A DNA stretch of 64,000 nt from Xenopus tropicalis (taxonomy: Eukaryota; Chordata; Amphibia; Anura; Pipidae), in assembly GCF_000004195.4 (NCBI RefSeq), contig NC_030683.2:53147358-53211357 (forward strand), given 5' to 3'. Under the pieces are notes generated by a model. It did no database searches. It worked only from the letters and a program-made list of their open reading frames with translations, and was not told the DNA's origin. The translations under genes were made by a program, and so were the position numbers. This document shows positions 34,151 through 45,972 of the stretch, piece after piece; positions within the stretch are counted from its first letter, which is position 1; every line of letters begins with the position of its first letter.

Positions 34151-35911
34151 GAAAATAATTATCTGTGGCCAGCACACCCTTCAATGTTTCATCAAAAATG
34201 TTTTTATTGTAGATATATTGTTAAAATCAACGTTTCGGTCCTTATTAGGACCTTTCTCATATATATATACACACGCACAGCTATAGGTTTGTGTGTGTGA
34301 TGGGGATCCCACCACATCTGGCCCACTCAGAATCTGAGGGTCGGGGGAGTGGTATGATTGTGGACGGGTGTCAGCACTGGACAACTATAGGTTATATGTT
34401 TTCTGGTAGGCCCGGAAACCCCAGTCCGACACTGTTTGGAGGGGTTCAACTTTTTCATTTTTCAACCCAAATTAACTATTCTGTAACTGTTACATTGTTT
34501 GAAAACTTGATTAAGACTTATAGGACAGGCATTGCTTTTAGAAAAAAAGCCCCAGATTTGCTCCCTGGCTCCTCTAATTGACCTTACAGCATGAGTAAGG
34601 GTGCTTTTTAGCCTAAACATGTTTACTAGATTTCTGTTGAACATGTATTGAAGTAAATAAGTATTGTTGCCACTTTTGGGAATTTTATATTTTTTTTTTT
34701 ATTGCAATTGGGCTAAGATTTTAGGCTTAAATTGATTGTTGTCAATATGTTGCATTATTTTTAAGGATCAAAGGTTTCTGCAAAACTAAAAGGAGGAAGA
34801 AGAACATTCTGAAGGCAAATTTAGAGTTGCCCTTTTCAATTAACTGATTGTACCCCAGTGTGGTTAAAAGAATGCTGGCCCTGGTTTGCATTTACAGTGA
34901 ATTTTATATTTAATCTAATAGTCATTCCTTAGGTGCTTTTCTATAAGGAAATAATTAGGAAAATTCAGAGAAAATGTTCCACTATATGACTCAAGACTTT
35001 TTTTTATCATCTGTTGTTTACTCTGCTTTCCTTACTGGCTAAGGCAAAGGCCCTGTTACAGCTGGGACCGATGACTACTTTTCAGTGGTATTTTCAGCAA
35101 GAGGTGTAGACCATAGTGTACTGTTACAGATTTGCACGCTTTGGGCCTCTATTGTGTTCCCTAGGGAAGGTTTCTGCTTATTTTTTTCTTTCCTGAGCTA
35201 TGTGCTTATGCGCACAAAAATATTACAATGTGGATTCTTCAGCTACATCTTTCTGCATCATATGTCAGCACTGTTGTTTTCTGGCTGAACTGGGTAGATA
35301 TGTTGGATTCATACTGTATTACCATGTTGCCCTACATTTTTTCAAGGTTGTCCCCTCCTGTTATTTCTTCCATACTTTTGGGGAGTTTATTAAGTGAAAA
35401 GGCCTGTAAATCCACAGCATCTTTTACATTTAAGTGAATCCTTCACACAAAAACAGCTTTTGCATACAGTTTGGTCCGGGGGCCCTGCCTTCCCCTGGTC
35501 CTCCAACTCTACCATCAGTTTGCTGCTGCAAGCCCTGCAGCACTATGGGGCTTGCTGAACTTTAGTGGATTTTGGCCACATTAATACAGTTCTCCTGATG
35601 GGCCCCACAGGGGAAGTGGGCCCCAGTGTTGTTACACCCCCAGCTTTGCTGGTAGTTAACATCACAGTTTGCATGGTGAAAGAAAATAAAATTCTAAGTA
35701 ACTTTCTAATGTACATTGATTAAAACGTCATAGCATGACTTGTGTGTCCTTTTTTTTCTGTGCGTTTTTTTTTGATGCGGACAACAATTTTTTGTTGTGT
35801 TCCGAAATTTTCTGTTGTGTGCCGAACTTTCCCTTGGCAAACTTTTGCGCCCATTTTGCAAATATCCGACTAAAAGCCGAATAATTTCACTCATCACTCG
35901 TCACTTTCAGA

Positions 35912-36265
35912 CTCCAAGATGGCAGTGAGAACAGTCCCTGGATCAACTTTGTTATAAGAGGTAATTTCAGCGACCCTGTATTTTCTCACTCACTTGCCCC
36001 TACTTGAATCTAATGTATCAGCCAGTACCACTGATTCAGAGAGAGAATTACACAACTTCTAAAACGCTTTCTTAAAATGGAACCTCCTCTCTTCTAATCT
36101 AGATGGATACCCTTGTTTCTGCTGAAAGGAACTACTGGTAAATAAAGCAAAGAGTTTATTGTATGGTCCCCTTATATAGTTATAGAGTACATTGTTATTA
36201 AATCTTCCCTTAAGCACCTCTCAATACCACCCTGGTTAGCTCTTCTTCCTGGCTGAGACTTTCTA
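35912..36265 (-). pseudogene. CR1 LINE 3' fragment (RT C-terminus and 3' UTR)
   Basis: It aligns in the same orientation with 48443..48855 of the minus-strand CR1 copy: ctccaagatggca, cagtccctggatcaactt, aatgtatcagccagta and aaatggaacctcc are shared. It is degenerate and its frame is broken. Only the end of the reverse transcriptase and the 3' UTR remain. Confidence 0.8.
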
Positions 36266-36268
36266 TAC

Positions 36269-36490
36269 CCTTAAAGTGGCCATACACAGGCAGATTTCAG
36301 CTGCTGTTTCGGGTTCTTCAGACCGATTCATGCGTAAACTGCCCGTGTATGGACACCCCTGACAGGCCTACCTGACCAATATCTGGCCTTAAATTGGTCG
36401 TCGTGCCTGCACCCAGAAGCATTGAATTAGCCCAGGTGCAGGCACACGCAGCCGATATATGCCAACTAATGCGAGACTTGCAGTTTTACC
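36269..36490. mobile_element. MITE, 'ggccatacac' superfamily, diverged
   Basis: It begins taaagtggccatacacagg and includes cccgtgtatggacaccc. The right boundary is unclear; immediately after, at 36492, a TTAA followed by aggaacagtaacacc begins a T2-type left end with no visible right end. Confidence 0.45.
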
Positions 36491-36795
36491 CTTTAAAGGA
36501 ACAGTAACACCAAATTATTTTCAATACTCAATTCCCTCAATAACGGCTAAAATGATAGGTAAGGCTTGCTTCCCCTTGGATTTTTAAAGTCTTCAGTGTG
36601 AATTTGACTTGCGAAGTATCCCTTAGTAGAAAGTGCAGAACAGGAGAGGGGCAGCCCCAGAATCGCCATTGCTTTGGCCTGGCTTTTGTAGAAGCCACAC
36701 ATTTTTGGCATCCTATCAATAAGTGGTGTCATTTTATACAGAACATGCCTGAGCTAGTGAGAGACAAAATTCTGTAAACTGCATGTTTGCGTTTA

Positions 36796-38377
36796 CAGGT
36801 CCTTTTCAAAAAATTAGCATATTGTGATAAAGTTCATTATTTTCTGTAATGTACTGATAAACATCAGACTTTCATATATTTTAGATTCATTACACACAAC
36901 TGAAGTAGTTCAAGCCTTTTCTTGTTTTAATATTGATGATTGTGGCATACAGCTCATGAAAACCCAAAATTCCTATCTCAAAAAATTAGCATATTTCACC
37001 CGCCCAATAAAAGAAAAGTGTTTTTAATACAAAAAAAGTCAACCTTCAAATAATTATGTGCAGTTATGCACTCAATACTTGGTCGGGAATCCTTTTGCAG
37101 AAATGACTGCTTCAATGTGGCGTGGCATGGAGGCAATCAGCCTGTGGCACTGCTCAGGTGTTATGGAGGCCCAGGATGCTTCAATAGCGGCCTTAAGCTC
37201 ATCCAGAATGTTGGGTCTTGTGCCTCTCAACTTTCTCTTCACAATATCCCACAGATTCTCTATGGGGTTCAGGTCAGGAGAGTTGGCAGGCCAATTGAGC
37301 ACAGTAATACCATGGGCAGTAAACCATTTACCAGTGGTTTTGGCACTGTGAGCAGGTGCCAGGTCGTGCTGAAAAATGAAATCTTCATCTCCATAAAGCT
37401 TTTCAGCAGATGGAAGCATGAAGTGCTCCAAAATCTCCTGATAGCTAGCTGCATTGACCCTGCCCTTGATAAAAACACAGTGGACCAACACCAGCAGCTG
37501 ACATGGCACCCCAGACCATCACTGACTGTGGGTACTTGACACTGGACTTCAGGCATTTTGGCATTTCCCTCTCCCCAGTCTTCCTCCAGACTCTGGCACC
37601 TTGATTTCCGAATGACATACTTTGGACCACTGAGCAACAGTCCAGTGCTGCTTCTCTGTAGCCCAGGTCAGGCGCTTCTGCCGCTGTTTCTGGTTCAAAA
37701 GTGGCTTGACCTGGGGAATGCGGCACCTGTAGCCCATTTCCTGCACGCGCCTGTACACGGTGGCTCTGGATGTTTCTACTCCAGACTCAGTCCACTGCTT
37801 CCGCAGGTCCCCCAAGGTCAGGAATCGGTCCTTCTCCACAATCTTCCTCAGGGCCCAGTCACCTCTTCTCGTTGTGCAGCGTTTTCTGCCACACTTTTTC
37901 CTTCCCACAGACTTCCCACTGAGGTGCCTTGATACAGCACTCTGGGAACAGCCTATTCGTTCAGAAATTTCTTTCTGTGTCTTACCCTCTTGCTTGAGGG
38001 TGTCAATGATGGCCTTCTGGACAGCAGTCAGGTCGGCAGTCTTACCCATGATTGCGGTTTTGAGTAATGAACCAGGCTGGGAGTTTTTAAAAGCCTCAGG
38101 AATCTTTTGCAGGTTTTTAGAGTTAATTTGTTGATTCAGATGATTAAGTTAATAGCTCGTTTAGAGAACCTTTTCATGATATGCTAATTTTTTGAGATAG
38201 GAATTTTGGGTTTTCATGAGCTGTATGCCACAATCATCAATATTAAAACAAGAAAAGGCTTGAACTACTTCAGTTGTGTGTAATGAATCTAAAATATATG
38301 AAAGTCTAATGTTTATCAGTACATTACAGAAAATAATGAACTTTATCACAATATGCTAATTTTTTGAAAAGGACCTG
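36796..38377 (-). mobile_element. Tc1-like transposon, complete ends, ~199-bp inverted repeats
   Basis: Both ends read caggtccttttcaaaaaatt from outside in and are flanked by TA (36794..36795, 38378..38379). The inverted repeats 36796..36994 and 38179..38377 are almost identical, so much so that both yield the same 59-residue conceptual peptide. Each has an outer and inner copy of caaaaaattagcatat, the IR/DR layout of Tc1 elements in which the transposase binds both direct repeats. Length is 1582 bp. The transposase lies on the minus strand. Confidence 0.93.
37072..38049 (-). pseudogene. Tc1-like transposase (DD34E), inactivated by two lesions
   Basis: The start is MGKTADLTAVQKAIIDTLKQ at 38049. 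The N-terminal part has a helix-turn-helix (KEISERIGCSQSAVSRHL) and a second DNA-binding region (ETSRATVYRRVQEMGY). Around 37612 the frame runs from QWSKV straight into CHSEIKV: about 30 bp that should encode the first catalytic Asp motif (DES) are gone, and the frame shifts. SVMVWGAMSAAGVGPLCF follows in the next frame. An extra T in the run at about 37470..37475 shifts it again to FIKGRVNAASYQEIL. The C-terminal part has FQHDLAPAH (second Asp) and NSPDLNPIENLWD (Glu), 34 residues apart, and ends GFPTKY. Only one catalytic acid is lost. Confidence 0.9.
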
Positions 38378-38864
38378 TATATATGGAAATTGTATTAAAA
38401 ACCAGAAGTTTAGCAAAGATTAGCGATTTGCCACTTTTACCAGGTTTGAATTTTTCAGGCTTTCTGCTGCTATTTTGGCATTACCTATAGGGCAGATTTA
38501 TCTTTAAAGTGTGAAATTAGAGCTCACCACAAAAAAAATCACCTACCTTCTGTTTATCCCTATGGGATTTTTAGAAAAGCATTTATCAATTCGTAAAAGT
38601 TCACCATTTGATAAATATGCTTCTATAAATCTGATAGGAATGAATAGAGAGTGGGTAAAAATTTTTCCATGGTGAGTTCAAATTTCACACTTTAATAAAT
38701 CTAGGTGAGTTTTTATGTACTGCCCTCTAAACTCACATTTTGATAAATCTGCCCCTTAGCGCCTGATGCATTGGTGGTGGAATTAAATACAGGTAATGTA
38801 AGTTCAAAAACAAAAACCAACAGTTAGGGGCAGATTTATCAAAATGTGAGTTTATAGCTTAATA

Positions 38865-39374
38865 GGGGCCCATTTATCAATGTACGATGGTTTACGATTA
38901 AAAAAAAAATAGTATTTTTTCTAACTTTTAGAACTGTGCATCTTTTCTACGATATTGCCAACGTTTTCGTACTTAGTGACAATTTGTACGACAAAATCTT
39001 ATTTGTTGCAACGAGTACGAAAGTTTCGGAATTCATTCAAGCTTCGGTATTGTGACTTTCCTTGGGCCAGGTTGGAGCTGCAGAGTGCCATTGAGCCCTA
39101 TGGGAGACTTTCCTTGGGCCAGGTTGGTGCTGCAGAGTGCCATTGAGTCCTACGGGAGGCTTCCAAAATCATGCACAGAAGGTTCAAAGTCAGAAAGTTT
39201 ATTGCACTGTTAACGATTGTTTGGATATGAAAATTTCGTAACTTTCAGATCGTAGCACGATATTTTCATAACGTTCGTAAAATCTCTGCACATCAGAAAT
39301 TATCATTAAGTATACAAATTTTAGCAAATCATACTTTAACATAATCGAAATTCGTACATTGATAAATGGGCCCC
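38865..39374. mobile_element. MITE with ggggcccatttatcaa ends, ATA duplication
   Basis: The left end ggggcccatttatcaatgta then cga is the exact inverse of the right end, tacattgataaatgggcccc preceded by tcg. Flanking ATA occurs at 38862..38864 and 39375..39377. Inside, a 52-bp segment beginning gactttccttgggccagg is tandemly duplicated (39054..39105, 39106..39157). The element itself sits inside scraps of the 'ggggcagatttatc' MITE family (38490..38860). Confidence 0.75.
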
Positions 39375-40099
39375 ATAGGTTTGCCACCCACCGGCAAGGC
39401 TAGTAAAATACCAGCCAAGGCCAAAGCCGTTATAACAAATTTACTGGTAATATACTAAACGGTAAATTTGTAACAACTAGTAATTTGCCCCTGGCCCACC
39501 TCCAATCCGCCTCCGATCCGCCCTCTCACCTTCACCCACTCCCATGCCTTGCCAGTATAAATTTAGCAAAAAGGCAGCAACCCTCTCTATTCATTCCTAT
39601 GGAATTTTTAGATTAGGAGAATTACAATTTCACCAATTGATAAATATGCTTCTTAAAATGTCAAAGAAATGAACAGAACATGTGTGAGTTTTTATGTATT
39701 AAGCCCTAAACATTTTGATAAATGTGTCCCTTAGTATTTTGTGGTCTCTGGAAACCATATACTGTGTACACCCTACAAATGTGGGATCCATTTACTTAGG
39801 TAAGGTAATTTAAAATACAATAAAATGCCCCTATTGACTAAAAATCTGGAAATTTTGCAAAACCACAAGTTTAGCAAGGAAGTGTGATTTGTATTTTGTT
39901 TACAAAGGTGTATCTATCTATATGCATTAATTAGGAGCTCAAATTTTACAAATAAATGCAAAATGTTAAAATTAAATTACTTTTAGTGGTATTTGCAATG
40001 CAAATACACAGTCAGTGTATTCAGCTTGTGGCGGCTAAAGTGTTATCTTTAAAACTGTAGTGCACTATTCATATAATTGAGTTTCTTCATACCTTAGAG

Positions 40100-40963
40100 C
40101 AGTGCTGTCCAACTGGTGGCCCGTGACCCCCCTCTGTGTGGCCCCCCACCTGTCTGGCTGCTTTGATGGCTTACTCTTGTGTAAGTTTTAAATGGTATCA
40201 GTACTGTGATTAACTGCCCCCCCTGCATGGTTCTCACCTCAGATTCAGGCTGTAATCAGGCTGTATTGTTTAAATATGTAATCCCCTGTGTTGTTCACAC
40301 CTTTTAATCTCTGCATTGTTCACCCCCTGCAGTGTTCACACCTCAGGCTCAGGCTGTAATCATCCACATTGTTCCCCTGTTCACACCTCAGGAGTATGGC
40401 ACACACAGGCCAAGTATGGCACAAACCAGCCAAGAATGGCAAACACAGTGAAAGTATGGCACACGCAGGCAGGGTAGGGAAGGCAGAGTATGGCACACAC
40501 AGGCAGGGTAGGGCAGGCAGAGTATGGCACACACAGGCAGGGTAGGGTAGGGCAGGCAGAGTATGGCACACACAGGCCAAGTATGGCACAAACTAGCCAA
40601 GTATGACACACAGGCAGGGTAGGGAAGGCAGAGTATGGCACACACAGGCAGGGTAGGGAAGGCAGAGTATGGCACACACAGGCAGGGTAGGGTAGGGCAG
40701 GCAGAGTATGGCACACACAGGCCAAGTATGGCACAAACTAGCCAAGTATGACACACAGGCAGGGTAGGGCAGGCAGAGTATGGCAGGTTTTTGCTGTACT
40801 ACAACCATTAATATGGGTATGGTCATGTGATAACATGGGTGTGGTTTCAAGTGGGTGCGGTTTCAAAAAGGGGAGTGGTCAAAACTGGCTTCCATTATCG
40901 GCCCTCCACCACGTAGGTCGGAAAAATTCCGGCCCTCGGTACAACAGAAGTTGGACAGCACTG
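40100..40963. mobile_element. Non-autonomous hAT-type element with 8-bp target duplication
   Basis: The 15-bp ends CAGTGCTGTCCAACT (left) and its inverse (right) are flanked by an exact 8-bp direct repeat ccttagag at 40092..40099 and 40964..40971. An 8-bp duplication and CAGTG-type ends are diagnostic of the hAT superfamily. There is no transposase. Nearly half the element is a minisatellite (separate entry). Adjacent interior sequence includes tggcccgtgacc and aattccggccct. Confidence 0.88.
40390..40787. repeat. Minisatellite with higher-order 145-bp period
   Basis: It is built from ~17-34 bp variants of agtatggcacacacaggc and agggtagggcaggcag. The distinctive aactagccaagtatgacaca block recurs at 40591 and 40736, a 145-bp higher-order unit. 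Open frames across it on the minus strand (Cys/Pro/Leu-rich) are a by-product of the repeat, not genes. Confidence 0.92.
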
Positions 40964-41689
40964 CCTTAGAGTCATATGCATATGTGGTACCAATTTACTT
41001 ATAAGATAACATGTTGCATTCATATTTATGAATTTATAACTCATTTAAAGAGCTAGTCAGAAAAAATATACAGCAAAATGCCAATATTGATTTCATCAAT
41101 TTGTGAACATTTGTATAAATTACTAGTAAGGAAAATATTGTCCCAGTATTGCTGCTTTTGTGTACAATGGAACATGCCTTTGGAATGTCTCATTAAAAAA
41201 TACATATGAATTGGTTAGGGGAATTAAGTACATTGGTTTGGGTATGTATATATATGTAAAGTAACCACTGGCTGTCCCTACTTACTTAAACCTTTCAACT
41301 GAAAAAGTGTGAGAAGTAAGCTGCAGTTAAACTGATTTTAGGAAAAGTTTTATAAAGACAAGTAAGGGTTACATTACTGTTTAGCAACATGTAAGCAGCA
41401 GTATTGAAGTGGCAGACATTAAAATGAATTGGCCCTTTATACATTTTGAGAGTCTTTGTATGCCATATAGTTTGGATAATTATGTTGAATACCCAACATA
41501 CTGTTCTTCAACTTCATTTTATTCTTCTGCTTCTTCTTTTTCTTATTCTTAGCGCCTCCTACAGTTTTAGGGGTACACCACCCAAACTCTCCACACTTCA
41601 TCCTATAGCAGTGCAGGTTGCTTGTGCTTTCTAAGCGATCCCGCCCACCCGTCTTTTTCTGGCGCTGCTCTGAATACCCCAATTCTTCC

Positions 41690-42360
41690 ATTTCACTTTG
41701 ACAGGGAAGATTTTCAAACTGCTGCCACACTTACAGCTTTGAAGCTACACCCCCAAAACTTGAAAACATAATAATGCGGTCACCCCTAATGAATCAACAA
41801 CATTTGTTGGGCGACTCAAAGTAGGAGGAGCCAACAACAGCCAATCAAATTTCAGCCTTTGGGGTAGATTTATCAAATCACGAGTTCGAATCCCAAATGG
41901 GGTAAATTTGGATTGGATACAAAAATTTCTGATGATCGCAAATATCACGAAAATCCTTACGAAAAAAATCGTGTTAGTCACGATAATATCGTATTGGCAA
42001 TTCAAAAGTCACAAACTTTTCCTGATTTTTTGCGCGCAAGCGTCCGAAAAAGTCGTGCAAGCATCCAAAACAGTCGTGCGGGCGTACGAAAAATTTGCGC
42101 GGGAGTCAACAAAGTCGTGCAAGCGACAAAAAATTTGGCGCAAATACGCTCGGAGTGTTCAAAGGAATGCTCTGAGCGTTCGTGCATTTGTGAATGTGCC
42201 CCTTTGACTTTAATGGGGATATTTAAACTGCTGCAAATCTTACATATTTGAGGCTACACTCACCAAACTTTAATCACATTGTCATAGGGTCATCCTGAAT
42301 GAAGTTAGAAAAGCCGGGTGGAGCCAAAAACAGCCAATCAGATTTCATTCAGTGACATCA
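41690..42360. repeat. Diverged tandem repeat split by a MITE
   Basis: Block 1 (41690..41860: tttgacagggaagattttca, gaagctacacccccaaaact, agccaatcaaatttca) is repeated as block 2 (42205..42350: tttgactttaatggggatat, gaggctacactcaccaaact, agccaatcagatttca). The order of motifs is the same. The MITE at 41861..42202 sits between them. Confidence 0.6.
41861..42202. mobile_element. MITE with ggggtagatttatcaaa / gaatgtgcccc ends
   Basis: The left ggggtagatttatcaaatca and right tgtgaatgtgcccc are approximate inverted ends. The interior is rich in cgaaaaa, tcgtgcaagc and gcgcgcaagc motifs that pair across the centre. It is inserted into the repeat at 41690..42360. Confidence 0.55.
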
Positions 42361-42610
42361 CATGTTTTTTTAAACCAACATAAAGTTTGTTCTCAAACTT
42401 CCCTTTCTATTTCTGTACTAGAACTTGTGGTAACTTTGATTCTGTAAATTGTATTTTTTTTAAGTCGATGGTGGAAATTTGGCGCATTTATTCATTATGG
42501 CGCTTTTTTTTTGGGTGAGGCTGAATTTGTCTCAGAAATAAACACTTTTTTCACAGTTTATTATGTGTCATGGTTTTAGAGCTTTTCATGGGTTTTTTGA
42601 CACTGGTTCT

Positions 42611-42670
42611 TGTGCGACAATACAAAAAAGTTGTGGTTATTGTGCGACAATACAAAAAAGTTGTGGTTTT
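42611..42670. repeat. Tandem duplication of a 30-bp unit
   Basis: The unit tgtgcgacaatacaaaaaag plus ttgtggttat occurs at 42611 and 42641 with one difference at most. It lies in T-rich sequence; no function visible. Confidence 0.9.
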
Positions 42671-43683
42671 CGTGTCTTTTCCACAACTTTTTTTTGTTTG
42701 TGCTTTTTCTGTTTGGTTTATGTGATAAATGACTGCCATTCAGGGAAATTAGTTTTTTCATGGTTTCAAACAGATAAAAATCTGAGAAAAAAAAGAGTTT
42801 TGGTAAAGCCCCTCTAATATTAGTTTTGCATCTTGCAGACAGAGAAAAAAAGAAGCCACGCATTTTGGTACCCTATGAGTATGTGGAGAATTTTCCAAGC
42901 TTTTATGTTTTAAAAGTTTCTCCTTGAACCCAAGAGTGTGATAGAATCGGTGTTCGACTTTTGTGTTAATATGTGTATTTTGTTAAAAAAAAGCTGGATA
43001 AAAATAATTATTTGTGATAAGCTGTATGTTGATCCTTTCTCATTCTCCTGGTATTTTTTGTAACTACTTTTTGTCTTTCTTATCCGGAGAAGCAAAAACA
43101 TCTTGGTTAGGCTTATAGTGGCTGCAATTTCAATTCAAATTAAAGAGTTCCATGTGACTGCCTTGCCTTGTTATGTCATATGGAAGATAGAGATAGCTTT
43201 TCCAGCACGTTTCACTGATATTATTAAAAGCTTGGTTCTCAAGAGAATTCCTTATGTGGCCACCAGAAATACAAATAGCAGCAATTACTGTACAACACTG
43301 CTAAGGGATGAACAGATGGGGTCTTAATTAATGTACCCATTCCAGTGCTCACATTGCAGTGCTCAAGGGCGGTGTGGGAGCTAAAGTGCATCTCACACAA
43401 ATAAAGTGGGTTCCATCTGTATCTCATTACCCTGTTACAGTGCTGTCAAACATTTTTTTTCAGTATGCTCATTGTTTTGATTTACCACATGATCAAGAGG
43501 ACAGATAATATTTAAATCTTATTATGATAAAAGACCTTTATGGAGTTCTTGGAAAAGCTAAGTGCCATAAAAATCCACAGGAGTGCCCTATCTGGCCCTC
43601 AAGTTGACAAGCCTTTCTTTATTCACTGCATTTGCAATAGTTACCACTATTTTACTAAGCTCTAAGGATCCATGCAGAAAGAA

Positions 43684-43932
43684 AGTTGCCCATGATAGAT
43701 CTCTGCTACTGTGGGTGACTAACTGCTCTGAGATGAATATCCACTGGCAACAATAGGAGTTGGCGGTGGAAAGGTGTACGCATCGCTTCAGCTTTCCTGC
43801 AGGAGGAAATCTCATGCAACTTCGCAATACCAAGGCAATGCGAAGGGCTTTCCACGGTGACTGCTATTGTTGCTGGTGGGAAGGCATTTTGGTGCTGTTA
43901 GTCACCCGCGATCGCAAAGATCTATCACAGGC
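43684..43932. mobile_element. Palindromic MITE related to the 'gattagtcgcccg' family (diverged)
   Basis: Left gttgcccatgatagatctct pairs with right aagatctatcacaggcac. Interior ccactggcaacaataggagt and attgttgctggtggg are also inverted. It resembles 22722..23002. Confidence 0.6.
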
Positions 43933-44426
43933 ACAGAATTGTTGCAGTTTTGTTGCATAATAAATTGCGTGAAATTTGCTGGTTATTTCAGTGAAAAAGT
44001 TGAGTTTTGGCAACAAAATTCAACAGATGATAGTGCTTAGTACTCTTGCTAAACACCATCACCCCATAAAACAGAATGGCATCAAATTCTGACAAATTAT
44101 TTACCAGTTTTGATAAATGTGTAAATTTGTCTGAAATGGCATTTGACTGAATCCACAGATTGGCAATCTGGGCCTGATTTCTTTGTAACTTTTGTTGTCA
44201 CAGTAATTTTATCCTAAATTCTCTCTTATAACAAAAAGTTGATGTGGCCTGTCAATGTCACTGGCCTGATTTTTTCTGAGAAACTGCAAGCTTGCAGGGC
44301 GTCCTTTTCCTATACTGACTCTGTAAGTAAATAGAGAACATTTCAAGTGTAACCATTTGTTTCCACAACAGAACAATTTAAAAGAAGTCACCAAATTGTT
44401 AATGTAACAATTGGGGGGTGGGGGTT

Positions 44427-44450
44427 GTTAGAGCTCAGCTGAGCTCTAAC
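44427..44450. repeat. Perfect 24-bp palindrome
   Basis: Two exact 12-nt arms, gttagagctcag and its complement, meet without a spacer. It directly follows a G-rich stretch. Too short to be called a MITE. Confidence 0.85.
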
Positions 44451-44917
44451 ACCTCATAGAACAGAATGGTATTAGATTCCTTAAAGAAATTAAACACAGT
44501 CAAATTATTTGATGCATTCAGCCACTTCAGCTGAGGAGAAGATTTTCCTATCTGTCAGAAAAGTGTTAATTAGTTTAAACAAATTGTAACTACTGGAAAC
44601 TTGAATCAAATTCTCATAAAAATGCGTCTTAGTTTTGCAACCTCTATAAACTCTACAAGCCTTTTTATTGTAGCTTCTGCGTTAAGGTGAGGGGCATATT
44701 TGCCAGTATAGTGACCAGTGGGTTAATGTCCTGTCTTGGAGAGTTTCCTGTTTCAGGAAGAGGAGAAATGCAGCTGTTCCCTTTTTATAAAGTGTTCCAG
44801 TCAGTAAAGTATAAGCACAATCATGTTATTCATATCTATGCTGGTTTGCTGTGCTACAAATCTCTTAAAGGGGACGTTCCCTTAAAAATAAGCATTCAGT
44901 GTGACTTAAATGCTATT

Positions 44918-45209
44918 ACAGGTATAGGATTCATTATCTGGAATGCTGTTATCCAGAAAGCTCCAAATTATGGGAAGGTCTTTTCCCATATACTCCATTT
45001 TAATCAAATTATTTTAAAACATATTTCTGTTTTCTGTGCAATAAAATGTTACCTTGTACTTGATCCCAATTAAGACATAATTAATCCTGTTTTTTAATGT
45101 TAAAATTATTTCAGTAGACCTTTAGTATGGAGATCCAAATTACAGAAAGATTGATTATCTGGAAAACCACAGGTCCCAAGTGTTCTGGATAACAGATCCT
45201 ATACCTGTA
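44918..45209. mobile_element. 'acaggta-ggatc' family repeat, near-complete copy
   Basis: It begins acaggtataggattcattat and ends ggataacagatcctatacct then gta, inverted ends of about 20 bp. The middle keeps the uninterrupted form tcagtagacctttagtatgg then agatccaaattacag, useful as an empty-site reference for the insertions at 58.0 and 59.6 kb. Confidence 0.75.
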
Positions 45210-45779
45210 TAGGACAATTGCAGTTGATCTTTATTTCTTTTTCTGTATTTTCTTTACTTCTGTTCTGTTCTCCAGTTTGTCATACAGTCACAGAGATATA
45301 CAGTAAGTTTACTCAATTTCAACTGCCAAACCTTAGTCATATGAACTTATTCAGCAATCCCATTGCACTGCATCTGCTCCAGATAGATATGTCATTCTCA
45401 ACAATATAAGTGAAAAGGACAAAACTTTCAAGGTCCACCTGCTTGGACTGTCACCTAAAAAGGAGGATCTGTGCCATTCAGGATGGGCAATTACAATTGT
45501 ATCTTACTTACTGTTCAGATATCATCACCTTTGACTTCTGTATGGCTTTCCTAAATGTATTACACTCATAGTTAAAAGGGAATCTACTCCACATTTCACA
45601 GGTACATAGCATATTTAAGCCCAGGTTCAATTTGCATTATCTGCATTGTCTTCTTAATTACACAGAAGCTCTAAATATGTTCTATACATGTGTTTTTATA
45701 ATTTATTGTAAATTGTATACTTTTTCTGTCATGTTTGGAACTTCAATGAAATTTTGGGAAAAACGGGATCTAAAGTACA

Positions 45780-45971
45780 AATCTCCCTTGTCGCCGGTGG
45801 GATGGCATATGCGTGCCGCGATGGTAACTCCGGCGATTGCGGCAAATCGCTGTGTATGCCATCTCACCAGCGATTTACATTCTCGCCAGTGGGATGCCAT
45901 TTCAGGGAGATTAGTTGCCTGTGAGAAGGGAGATTTGTTGCAGGCGACTAATCTCCCCGTGTGCCACAGCC
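45780..45971. mobile_element. Palindromic MITE, 'gattagtcgcccg' family
   Basis: It contains cgccggtgggatggcat, its inverted counterpart, and ggcgactaatctccccgtgt then gccacagccct at the right end. The left end is truncated around 45780. It lies back to back with the next element. Confidence 0.7.
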
Positions 45972-45972
45972 C

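Noticed and set aside
37269..38134. Several overlapping frames on both strands around 37.3-38.1 kb
   Set aside because: All but the minus-strand transposase pieces are shadow frames of that transposase.
36824..38349. Two identical 59-residue peptides on opposite strands
   Set aside because: They are translations of the two inverted terminal repeats of the Tc1-like element, not duplicated genes.
40390..40787. Regularly spaced repeats that might suggest a CRISPR array
   Set aside because: There are no unique spacers of constant length; units are variants of one another, and the genome is vertebrate.
40320..40850. Several long Cys/Pro/Leu-rich open frames on the minus strand
   Set aside because: They are successive frames of the minisatellite inside the hAT-type element. 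The repeat period lacks stops in more than one frame, so the frames carry no evidence of coding.
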